A stretch of DNA of 25,014 nucleotides from Dehalococcoidia bacterium UBA1123 (lineage in GTDB: Bacteria; Chloroflexota; Dehalococcoidia; Lucifugimonadales; UBA1123): positions 1-25,014 of the forward strand of contig DCAW01000007.1 in the NCBI GenBank assembly GCA_002313895.1, written 5' to 3'. Positions 15,758 through 22,262 of this stretch are shown here, one piece after another; within the stretch, counting starts at the first letter, position 1, and every line of letters begins with the position of its first letter. The notes below the pieces were generated by a model. That model was not told the DNA's origin and searched no databases. It saw only the letters and a program-made list of their open reading frames with translations. The translations under genes were made by a program, and so were the position numbers.

Positions 15758-15862
15758 CAAATAGATCACCGCGACAATTACATATTACAATTTTGAAATT
15801 CTGAAATTCTGCCCCTAATCATTGGCACCGACTATGGCAATTAACTTGCCGAGTGAGAGATC

Positions 15863-15943
15863 ATGGTAACTCGAATTGATCTTCTGGGACGCGATATTCA
15901 ACGCCGATTAGGCGACGAAAAGAGGCGGGAGTTTGAGTACTAA
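15863..15943 (+). CDS. 26-codon ORF overlapping the HEPN-like gene
   Basis: ATG 15863 opens MVTRIDLLGRDIQRRLGDEK and ends at TAA 15941-15943. It is preceded by a weak GAGAGA and overlaps the TTG start of the next ORF by 11 nt in another frame, the arrangement seen for translational coupling. It is very charged and matches nothing I recognise. It could be a leader peptide, the truncated start of a partner gene, or chance. Confidence 0.3.
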   Translation: MVTRIDLLGRDIQRRLGDEKRREFEY

Positions 15944-16667
15944 TCTCTCCCGCGTTACAGCTCTCAAAGCCCTGGTTGCAGGCAGCGTTGTTGCCAATTC
16001 TCAAAAATATCCCGACATTTTATTTGCGTTTGACCAGATAAATAGGGCACAGAAAGTTCGTCGTCGAGATTGTAAGAGGTTGCTACAAGTCGTACATGCT
16101 AATCGAGCCTTAGACACAACTCTCAAAGAGTCCAATAACGCATACAGAGTAACTGATGGTTTCTCGATGTCACAATATCTGAAAGATTTGGTTAACCATA
16201 ATAAATCCAACATACGTAAACTCCCAAAACAACTACAAGAGCAATATGAACTTTCGATCGTAAGATTCCGGAATCGATTGATGCATGAATCGGTGGTTGT
16301 GCCTCAGAAAGACTCAGATGTGCTGAACTTGCTCTCAGAGATGCACAGCTGTTTACAGACCGTAGTCAAACTCCGACGGCGAATTGGAATCTTAGGCTAT
16401 GTAGGTTGCTCACAATCGCAGTTAATCAGGAGGCATCAAAGACATGGCAATAGGCATCAACTCGTACAGGCCCCCAGTGATGGGCGTGACTCACATGGTA
16501 TCGGCAGGCCACTATCTCGGAGCGTCCGCTGGATACCGAATCCTGGAGCAAGGCGGCAACGCCATAGACGCTGGAGTCGCCTCTGGAATTGTCATCAACG
16601 TCACTCTCCCTCACGCAACCAACTTCGGCGGAGTGGCGCCGATAATCGTTTACATAGCCGAGTCTGA
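15933..16667 (+). CDS. HEPN-like protein, probably missing its native 3' end
   Basis: The frame opens at TTG 15933 with AGAGG 7 nt upstream, and encodes 244 residues. Only the first 150-160 look like a real protein. They are mostly helical, and FRNRLMHES at 112-120 contains RNRLMH, the R-x4-6-H motif of HEPN ribonuclease/nucleotide-binding domains. From about codon 171 the frame runs inside the N-terminal coding part of the GGT gene in another phase and turns Arg/His-rich, so the native stop seems lost. The segment 15933-16427 is visibly more A+T-rich than its neighbours, which suggests later acquisition. HEPN proteins often act as toxin RNases or abortive-infection factors, but no nucleotidyltransferase partner is present. 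The function here is unproven. Confidence 0.45.
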   Translation: MSTNLSRVTALKALVAGSVVANSQKYPDILFAFDQINRAQKVRRRDCKRLLQVVHANRALDTTLKESNNAYRVTDGFSMSQYLKDLVNHNKSNIRKLPKQLQEQYELSIVRFRNRLMHESVVVPQKDSDVLNLLSEMHSCLQTVVKLRRRIGILGYVGCSQSQLIRRHQRHGNRHQLVQAPSDGRDSHGIGRPLSRSVRWIPNPGARRQRHRRWSRLWNCHQRHSPSRNQLRRSGADNRLHSRV

Positions 16668-18192
16668 CAAGGTCTCGACCATCAGCGGGCTTGGGACTTG
16701 GCCTGAAGCTGCGTCAATCGAACATTTTATCGAGAACGAGGGAGGCCAAATCCCCCCCGGAATCAAACGATGCGTCGTTCCATCCGCCCCCGACGCCTGG
16801 CTGACGGCTCTCGAAAAATTTGGAACCATGACCTTCGAGGAAGTAATCACGCCGGCGTTGGAACTGGCAGAAAACGGATTCCCTGTGTCTGGGCCGGTGG
16901 CAAGCGGCCTGGCCCAATCTGAAGACACAGCCCGAAACGACCCTGAAGCCTGGGCTTCCACCAGCGAAGTGTTCATGCCCAATGGCCGAGCGCCGAGGCT
17001 GGGCGAGCCATTAGTGCAAAAAGACCTCGCTCGCACATTCAGGCGCCTGATCGAAGTCGAGCGCGCCAATTCTCACATGGGACGAGCGGAGGCTATCCAG
17101 GCCACCCGCGACTACTTCTACAAGGGCGACATCGCCGAGGAGATTGCCAGATTCAGTGAGCTAATGGGCGGATTCTTGAGCCTCGACGACATGCGTAATT
17201 TTTCCGTCAAGATCGAAGAGCCTGTTGTCGGGAGTTTCAAAGACCTGGACATCTACACCTGCGGCCCCTGGTGTCAGGGGCCAGTCGTGGCTCAGACTCT
17301 CCAGATTCTTGAGGACGACGATCTGAGCAGCTTGGGACACAACTCCGGAGACTACGTTCACCTGGTTTCTCAGGCGCTGAACCTGTCCTTCGCTGATCGT
17401 CACCACTATTACGGCGACCCCAACCATGTCGACGTCCCGATGGAAGGCCTTATGGCAAAGGGTTACACAACTGCCCGACGCTCGGTAATCAACATGGACA
17501 TGGCGTTCCAAGAAATGCCCCCTCCCGGCGAGCCGTGGACCTACCAGAACGGCGAAGGCCGCAACGCCTCAAACGGCAACCTCGCGGCGTCTCTGGGGCG
17601 GCTGGAGCAGGACACCTCTTACACGTGCGTCGTGGATAGATGGGGCAACGCTTTCTCGGCCACGCCTAGCGACGGACTGTTCGGCGCGCCAGTCGTGCCG
17701 GGCCTCGGCATCATGATCTCCTCTCGCGGAACCCAGAGCTGGCTGCAAGAAGACCACGCATCCAGCCTTCAACCAGGGAAACGCCCCCGCCTGACTCCGA
17801 ATCCCGCTATGGCATTCAAGGACGGAAAGCTATTCATGCCCTTCGGAACTCCGGGCGGCGACGCTCAAGGCCCAGCTATGGTGCAAACGCTTTTGAACAT
17901 CGTCGAATTTGGCATGGACCCGCAGGCGGCCATTGAAGCGCCCAGATTCGTTCCCTGGAACTATCCGAACTCATTCTGGCCCCACGCTTACCTTCCGGGC
18001 CGAATCCACGTCGAGGGCCGAATATCCGGCGAGGTCAACAGCGACCTTAATGGCCGAGGCCACGACCTCAGAGCGATGAACGACTGGTCTCCGGCGATGG
18101 GCGCGATGTCTGCAATCGTGGTTGACCACGAATCCGGCGTACTAAAAGGCGGAGCCGATCCCCGAAGAGACACCTACGCAATCGGGCGTTAG
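16444..18192 (+). CDS. Gamma-glutamyltransferase-like Ntn-hydrolase
   Basis: A 582-residue protein of the GGT family, self-cleaving N-terminal-nucleophile hydrolases that process gamma-glutamyl amides or related acyl groups. AGYRILEQGGNAIDAGVASG near 29-48 and the nucleophile region DTSYTCVVDRWGN are clear, with Thr391 predicted as the cleavage site and N-terminal nucleophile. GTPGGDAQGP is in the C-terminal part. Residues that bind the glutamyl group in E. coli GGT are not conserved: Arg114 is absent (GLGTWPEAAS), Ser462-Ser463 reads RPRLTPNPAM, and the Gln430/Asp433 segment reads ISSRGTQSW. There is no signal peptide, unlike typical secreted GGTs. The start ATG follows AGGAGG by 10 nt. A related acylase or amidase role is more likely than glutathione turnover. 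Confidence 0.87.
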   Translation: MAIGINSYRPPVMGVTHMVSAGHYLGASAGYRILEQGGNAIDAGVASGIVINVTLPHATNFGGVAPIIVYIAESDKVSTISGLGTWPEAASIEHFIENEGGQIPPGIKRCVVPSAPDAWLTALEKFGTMTFEEVITPALELAENGFPVSGPVASGLAQSEDTARNDPEAWASTSEVFMPNGRAPRLGEPLVQKDLARTFRRLIEVERANSHMGRAEAIQATRDYFYKGDIAEEIARFSELMGGFLSLDDMRNFSVKIEEPVVGSFKDLDIYTCGPWCQGPVVAQTLQILEDDDLSSLGHNSGDYVHLVSQALNLSFADRHHYYGDPNHVDVPMEGLMAKGYTTARRSVINMDMAFQEMPPPGEPWTYQNGEGRNASNGNLAASLGRLEQDTSYTCVVDRWGNAFSATPSDGLFGAPVVPGLGIMISSRGTQSWLQEDHASSLQPGKRPRLTPNPAMAFKDGKLFMPFGTPGGDAQGPAMVQTLLNIVEFGMDPQAAIEAPRFVPWNYPNSFWPHAYLPGRIHVEGRISGEVNSDLNGRGHDLRAMNDWSPAMGAMSAIVVDHESGVLKGGADPRRDTYAIGR

Positions 18193-18204
18193 AAGCCGTC
18201 CGGC

Positions 18205-18213
18205 TGGTATAAT
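18205..18213 (+). promoter_or_regulatory. Extended -10 promoter for moaDE
   Basis: TGGTATAAT is a perfect extended -10 element 13 nt after the GGT stop codon, with no clear -35. It would start transcription near 18220, about 46 nt before the moaD start, so moaDE need not depend on GGT transcription. Confidence 0.55.
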
Positions 18214-18265
18214 TTAGCAAACGATTTCCAGTCGCCGATCAATCGACGACGGAGGAGGCCACGCG

Positions 18266-18517
18266 CTGAGAATCACGGTTCGTCTGTTTGCCAGCTATAG
18301 AGAAAAAGCCAAAACCAGCCAGATCGTGCTGGACCTGTCCGAGGGCGCCAGTGTGAAAACCCTGGTGGATGACGTTTGCGCGGCGTATCCTCACCTCACA
18401 AGCAACCCGGACTCTCTGGTGGTGGCAATTAACCAAGAATATCAGGACCACACATTCCCGCTGAACGACGGAGACGAAGCGGCATTGATACCGCCAGTGA
18501 GCGGAGGGGCGAAATGA
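18266..18517 (+). CDS. moaD: Molybdopterin synthase small subunit MoaD, CTG start
   Basis: MoaD is the ubiquitin-like sulfur carrier that, as a C-terminal thiocarboxylate, donates sulfur to precursor Z inside molybdopterin synthase. The frame reads LRITVRLFASYREKAKTSQ as the first beta-hairpin and helix, LSEGASVKTLVDD, NDGDEAALIPPVSGG, then AK and stop, 83 residues in all. The start is best placed at CTG 18266: GGAGGAGG at 18251-18258 lies 7 nt upstream, no ATG/GTG/TTG exists between it and the upstream TAG at 18215, and the next start-like codon (GTG 18326) would delete the first strand and helix. The Gly-Gly normally forms the extreme C-terminus; here Ala-Lys follow. The stop overlaps the moaE ATG (ATGA), so the two are translationally coupled. 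Confidence 0.88.
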   Translation: MRITVRLFASYREKAKTSQIVLDLSEGASVKTLVDDVCAAYPHLTSNPDSLVVAINQEYQDHTFPLNDGDEAALIPPVSGGAK

Positions 18518-18972
18518 TCGAGATTACACACGAGCCTCTGGACGCCGAGGCTGTCACATGGAAAGTCCTGCACGATGCGGCGGGCGCAGTCGTGACCTTT
18601 CTGGGCGTCACTCGCGACCATACAGGCGACCGAAAAGTCCTGTTCCTGGAGTACGAAGCCTACAGACCGATGGCAGACCAACAACTCGCCCGCGTCGCCG
18701 AAGAGATGATGGAGCGTTGGGACCTCAAAGGCGTCGCCATCGCACATCGGCTGGGCAGGCTCGAAATCGGCGAACCCAGCCTTGTGGTCGCTACGTCGTC
18801 GGTCCACCGCAAGGACGCCTACGAAGCGTCAGAGTACAGCATCAGCCGAATCAAGCAGATCGTGCCAATCTGGAAAAAAGAGTTCTTCGAGGGCGGCGGC
18901 GTCTGGGTAGGCAGCCAGGAAGAATTCGACCCTCTCGCCGCATCATCATACATCGGCGGCGACTCCAACTGA
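18514..18972 (+). CDS. moaE: Molybdopterin synthase catalytic subunit MoaE
   Basis: The large subunit of molybdopterin synthase, a cytoplasmic MoaD2-MoaE2 heterotetramer that inserts the dithiolene sulfurs into cyclic pyranopterin monophosphate. The 152 residues contain GAVVTFLGVTRDHTGDRKV at about 24-42, LEYEAYRPMADQQL, AHRLGRLEIGEPSLVV, SVHRKDAYEA (conserved His-Arg) and PIWKKEFFEGGGVWVG with the catalytic lysine pair. The ATG at 18514 overlaps the moaD stop by 4 nt, and GGAGGGG in the last moaD codons serves as its ribosome-binding site. Other Moco genes (moaA, moaC, moeA, moeB) are not in the window. Confidence 0.96.
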   Translation: MIEITHEPLDAEAVTWKVLHDAAGAVVTFLGVTRDHTGDRKVLFLEYEAYRPMADQQLARVAEEMMERWDLKGVAIAHRLGRLEIGEPSLVVATSSVHRKDAYEASEYSISRIKQIVPIWKKEFFEGGGVWVGSQEEFDPLAASSYIGGDSN

Positions 18973-19030
18973 GTCAGATTCATCCATGTCGTGAACTTCC
19001 AGGAAATCTCCGGCCGCCTACCAACCGCTT

Positions 19031-19092
19031 CATCGTTCTGAGCCGCCCGCCAGCTTGCCTGTCATTCTGAGCCGCATCGAAGAATCTGGTCG
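19031..19092 (+). repeat. Two partial copies of a CATTCTGAGCCG dispersed repeat
   Basis: CATCGTTCTGAGCCG at 19031-19045 and TGTCATTCTGAGCCG at 19060-19074, the latter continuing CATCGAAGAATCTGGTCG to 19092, are in the same orientation. The second resembles the widespread intergenic element TCATTCTGAGCGnAGCGAAGAATCT known from many bacterial genomes, including Chloroflexota, whose function is unknown. Confidence 0.6.
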
Positions 19093-19432
19093 ACGCACGA
19101 CACTAGCCGCGATTCCAGTGACACAGTGTTTTTGGTATTACGCTATGTGTCGGCCAAAAACTCACAAGAGCGATGTCGATCAATGGCTCCAGCATAGAGC
19201 CATTTTTATACAAAGTTCAGACTCCAACCGACATATATTGTGAAATCAAGCACAAATAACCGCTATTTTGTGATCAATTAAGCATTTACGCTAATATGTG
19301 AAAAATTTATCAAATTCGCTGACATCTCAATCCCGCAAAAACAAAGATGACGCTTATGATGCACAAACTCCAGGTATGTGACGGTTTTCGAGAGCCATCT
19401 TCCAAATAGTACCGAAATTCACAATGTTTTGT

Positions 19433-19461
19433 TTGCTCGGTGAAATTATCTCTGATATATT
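19433..19461 (+). promoter_or_regulatory. Promoter of tRNA-Ser (and probably miaB)
   Basis: TTGCTC at 19433-19438 and TATATT at 19456-19461, spaced 17 nt, end 10 nt before the mature tRNA 5' end. No terminator is visible between the tRNA and miaB, so both may be on one transcript. Confidence 0.6.
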
Positions 19462-19471
19462 GGATTCCCGA

Positions 19472-19563
19472 GGAGGGGTCGCATAGTGGCCTAGTGCGGG
19501 CGCCTGCTAAGCGCTTAGGGGTAGAAATGCCTCTCGCGGGTTCGAATCCCGCCCCCTCCGCCA
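19472..19563 (+). tRNA. tRNA-Ser (anticodon GCU), CCA encoded
   Basis: The acceptor stem GGAGGGG (19472-19478) pairs with CCCCTCC (19553-19559). The D-stem is GCA/TGC, the anticodon stem GGCGC/GCGCT encloses loop CTGCTAA with anticodon GCT, a long class II variable arm follows, and the T-arm is GCGGG-TTCGAAT-CCCGC (19536-19552). G is the discriminator, then genomic CCA at 19561-19563. The long variable arm and G discriminator are serine-specific. It decodes AGC/AGU. Confidence 0.96.
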
Positions 19564-19597
19564 TCCGAAAATAGATATATCAGGAAAATTTTCAACT

Positions 19598-20872
19598 ATG
19601 GAAAGTTACTACATCTGGACCGTGGGATGCCAGATGAACAAGGCCGACTCTGAGCGCATGGAAAGCGCACTCGGTCAGATGGGCCTTGGCCCCACCGAAA
19701 GCCCTGGCGATGCCGACGTTATCGTTCTCAATAGCTGTGTCGTCCGCGAAAGCGCCGAGGACCGGGTTATTGGAATGCTTACCAGCCTCAAACCCCTCAA
19801 ACAGAAGCACCCTGAAAAAGTTCTGGCGTTGATGGGCTGCATGGTTGGCCCCCAGACCAAAGCGCTTCAAAAACGCTACCCCTACGTTGACGCCTTCATG
19901 CAGCCACAGCAGTTCGGCCGACTTCTGGAAATCGTCGGAGAGCGCATCGGCATTGATCCCGAAGGTTGTGTCGGCCCCCTCACTGCCAGAGCCGACGTGG
20001 CAACCTACATCCCCATCATCCACGGATGCGACAAATTCTGCACATTCTGCATCATTCCTTATCGACGGGGCCGCGAGGTGAGCAGGCCAGTGGATGAGAT
20101 CGTTCTTGAGGCACGCATGCTGGCCCGTCGCGGCGTCAAAGAAGTCACCCTACTGGGCCAAAACGTCGACTCATACGGTCACGACCTCTCCGGCTCAATA
20201 GACCTCGGCGACCTGCTTTCGGCAGTCAACGAGGTAGAAGAACTGGAACGCGTCAGATTCCTGACCTCCCATCCCAACGACATGAGCGACCACATCATCG
20301 ACACTATCGCCCATCTCGACAAAGTCTGCGAACACGTGAACCTCCCGTTCCAGGCCGGCGACGACCAGGTGCTGAAAAACATGCGACGCGGGTACACAAA
20401 CGACGAGTACCGCGCGAAAATCGAGAGGATTCGGAATCGGATTCCCAACGTGTCTATGGCAACGGACCTGATCGTCGGGTTCTGCGGAGAGACCGAAGAG
20501 CAGTTCGAGCGGACCCTGGAAATGGTCAGAGACATGAAATTTGACAAAGTCCACGCCGCCGCCTACTCGACAAGGCCCGGAACCATCGCCGCGAGGATGA
20601 TGGAAGACAACGTGCCTCACGAAGAAAAACAACGCCGACTGAAGGCAATCACATCTCTTCAGGAAACGGTATTGACAGAGATCAATTCAACTCTTGAGGG
20701 AACCACACAGGAAATTCTCGTCGAGGGCCGCAAACGTGGCCGATGGTTTGGCCGCAACCGGAACGACAAACTGGTTTATTTCGACGAAGATATCAATCGA
20801 AGCGGAGAGATGGTGACTGTGAAAATCGAACGGGTTGGCCCCTGGTCGCTTCAAGGCACGCTTGCCGTCTGA
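19598..20872 (+). CDS. miaB: tRNA-2-methylthio-N6-dimethylallyladenosine synthase MiaB
   Basis: A 424-residue radical-SAM methylthiotransferase that adds the 2-methylthio group to i6A37 in tRNAs reading UNN codons. The N-terminal UPF0004 domain supplies the auxiliary [4Fe-4S] ligands Cys11 (TVGCQMN), Cys47 (LNSCVVRESAEDR) and Cys81 (MGCMVG). The radical-SAM motif GCDKFCTFCIIPYRRGRE has Cys144, Cys148 and Cys151. RFLTSHPND and NLPFQAGDD are further MTTase signatures, and a TRAM domain ends the protein (QEILVEGRKRG, then VTVKIERVGPWSLQG). The SxNAD-free CDKFCTFC form and short length fit MiaB better than RimO or MtaB. It begins 34 nt after tRNA-Ser(GCU), which is not an expected MiaB substrate. 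AGGAAA precedes the ATG at rather long spacing. Confidence 0.94.
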   Translation: MESYYIWTVGCQMNKADSERMESALGQMGLGPTESPGDADVIVLNSCVVRESAEDRVIGMLTSLKPLKQKHPEKVLALMGCMVGPQTKALQKRYPYVDAFMQPQQFGRLLEIVGERIGIDPEGCVGPLTARADVATYIPIIHGCDKFCTFCIIPYRRGREVSRPVDEIVLEARMLARRGVKEVTLLGQNVDSYGHDLSGSIDLGDLLSAVNEVEELERVRFLTSHPNDMSDHIIDTIAHLDKVCEHVNLPFQAGDDQVLKNMRRGYTNDEYRAKIERIRNRIPNVSMATDLIVGFCGETEEQFERTLEMVRDMKFDKVHAAAYSTRPGTIAARMMEDNVPHEEKQRRLKAITSLQETVLTEINSTLEGTTQEILVEGRKRGRWFGRNRNDKLVYFDEDINRSGEMVTVKIERVGPWSLQGTLAV

Positions 20873-20969
20873 AATCCATGAGGCCCCAAGTGGTCGCAGC
20901 AACTGGACCCAATTATTTAAGGTTTGAGACTAACTGATTCACCAGGACTCAGATAGGAGTCACATATAC

Positions 20970-22178
20970 ATGGTAATTAAGCTCAAGATACCGACAATAC
21001 CAATAACCGAGATTGAGCAGTCCGCCTTCTGCCAAACCGACGAAGAGCTTGCTTCAAAAACGCTGGCCGAGGAGTTCAGCGCCGGTGTCAGATGGCAAAA
21101 ACTACCTGTCGAGTACATGCGAATGTCTCCTGAAGAACTGCGACAGCGCATCACGTCGGCAAGAGCCAAGCTGGGCGACACCGCCGTGATTCTCGGTCAC
21201 CACTACCAGCGGGACGAGATCATCGAGTTTGCGGACGTTCGGGGCGACTCCTTTAAGCTCTCTCAATATGCGGCGACCCAGGGTCAGTCACAGCACATAA
21301 TTTTCTGCGGCGTCCATTTCATGGCCGAGACCGCGAACATCCTCTCGGAACCCCATCAAAAGGTTATCCTCCCGAACATAACCGCTGGATGCTCGATGGC
21401 CGACATGGCGCAGATCGACGACGTGATGGACTGTTGGGACGACCTTGAACGTGTCCTCGGCGACAAAGGCGGAGTCGTTCCCATCACATACATGAACTCC
21501 ACCGCGGCAATCAAAGCGCTGTGCGGACGCAACAACGGCATCGTCTGCACGTCGTCCAACGCCCCGGCGACCTTTGATTGGGCATTCGAGCGTGGACAGC
21601 GCGTGCTGTTCCTTCCCGACCAGCACCTTGGCCGCAACACTGCCGTGAAAATGGGCATCGGCGTTGACGAAATGGTGGTCTGGAACCCGTTCAAGGAGTT
21701 GGGAGGCCACACGGAAGAGGAGCTAATCAACGCCAAGATGATCTTGTGGCAGGGGCATTGCTCCGTGCATACAAGGTTCACCGTCGATCAGATCGAAAAG
21801 GCGCGCGAAACCTATCCCGACATCCACGTCGTCGTTCATCCCGAATGCACGATGGAAGTTGTGAACGCGGCAGACTCCCACGGTTCCACCGAGTACATTC
21901 TGAAGACAATTTCCGAGGCTCCTGCAGGCTCGAAGTTCGCAGTGGGAACTGAAGTTAGCCTCGTCAATCGCATCGCCGCAGAGAACCCCGACAAGACGGT
22001 GTTCTGCCTCGACCCTGTGGTCTGCCCCTGTTCCACCATGTACAGAATTCATCCCGCGTACCTGTCCTGGGTGCTGGATGGCCTGAACGAGGGCGTCGTG
22101 GTCAACGAGATCACAGTTCCCGACGACATCGCAGAGCAGGCGAAAATTGCTCTGGACAGGATGCTGGCGATCGTCTAG
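20970..22178 (+). CDS. nadA: Quinolinate synthase A
   Basis: NadA condenses iminoaspartate with dihydroxyacetone phosphate to quinolinate in de novo NAD synthesis, using an oxygen-sensitive [4Fe-4S] cluster. The 402 residues contain ILGHHYQRDEI and FADVRGDSF (substrate-binding Tyr/His/Asp), FCGVHFMAETA, and the three cluster cysteines: Cys141 in NITAGCSMAD, Cys293 in HPECTME, and Cys352 or Cys354 in VVCPCSTMYRI. The roughly 50-residue N-terminal extension is longer than in E. coli NadA (347 residues) but seen in other phyla. AGGAG precedes the ATG by about 10 nt. nadC lies downstream behind a hairpin; nadB or an aspartate dehydrogenase is not in the window. Confidence 0.97.
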   Translation: MVIKLKIPTIPITEIEQSAFCQTDEELASKTLAEEFSAGVRWQKLPVEYMRMSPEELRQRITSARAKLGDTAVILGHHYQRDEIIEFADVRGDSFKLSQYAATQGQSQHIIFCGVHFMAETANILSEPHQKVILPNITAGCSMADMAQIDDVMDCWDDLERVLGDKGGVVPITYMNSTAAIKALCGRNNGIVCTSSNAPATFDWAFERGQRVLFLPDQHLGRNTAVKMGIGVDEMVVWNPFKELGGHTEEELINAKMILWQGHCSVHTRFTVDQIEKARETYPDIHVVVHPECTMEVVNAADSHGSTEYILKTISEAPAGSKFAVGTEVSLVNRIAAENPDKTVFCLDPVVCPCSTMYRIHPAYLSWVLDGLNEGVVVNEITVPDDIAEQAKIALDRMLAIV

Positions 22179-22201
22179 CGTTGGTCCAAAACTGAATGTA
22201 A

Positions 22202-22240
22202 AATAGGCCCGTCCTTCTTCTCGGATGGGCCTATTGTTTT
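22202..22240 (+). terminator. Rho-independent terminator between nadA and nadC
   Basis: The arms at 22202-22214 (AATAGGCCCGTCC) and 22223-22235 (GGATGGGCCTATT) form a 13-bp stem with one G-U pair and an 8-nt loop, followed by GTTTTG. It begins 23 nt after the nadA stop. The T-run is short, so readthrough into nadC or an attenuation role is possible. Confidence 0.8.
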
Positions 22241-22262
22241 GTAAATGATGTAGAGTGCAAGT

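Larger units (their letters stand above)
18973..19471. other. Gene-free stretch between moaE and tRNA-Ser
   Basis: About 500 nt with no credible coding frame. The left third holds two partial copies of a CATTCTGAGCCG-type dispersed repeat. From about 19190 to 19460 the sequence becomes strongly A+T-rich and ends in the tRNA promoter. An imperfect hairpin (CACAAATA and TATTTTGTG, 19251-19272) lacks a T-run. The A+T-rich part may be a relic of inserted DNA, but no insertion-sequence ends or integrase fragments are recognisable. Confidence 0.6.

Noticed and set aside
16670..17069. Minus-strand frame within the GGT gene
   Set aside because: It has no recognisable domain or ribosome-binding site and is antisense to conserved GGT sequence.
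19251..19272. Hairpin CACAAATA/TATTTTGTG
   Set aside because: The arms are imperfect and lie in A+T-rich sequence where such pairings are expected by chance; no adjacent gene end or promoter is explained by it.
19472..19597. tRNA-Ser 3' end as an attachment site of an integrated element
   Set aside because: miaB, a core gene, follows within 34 nt; there is no integrase and no repeated tRNA 3' end in the window.
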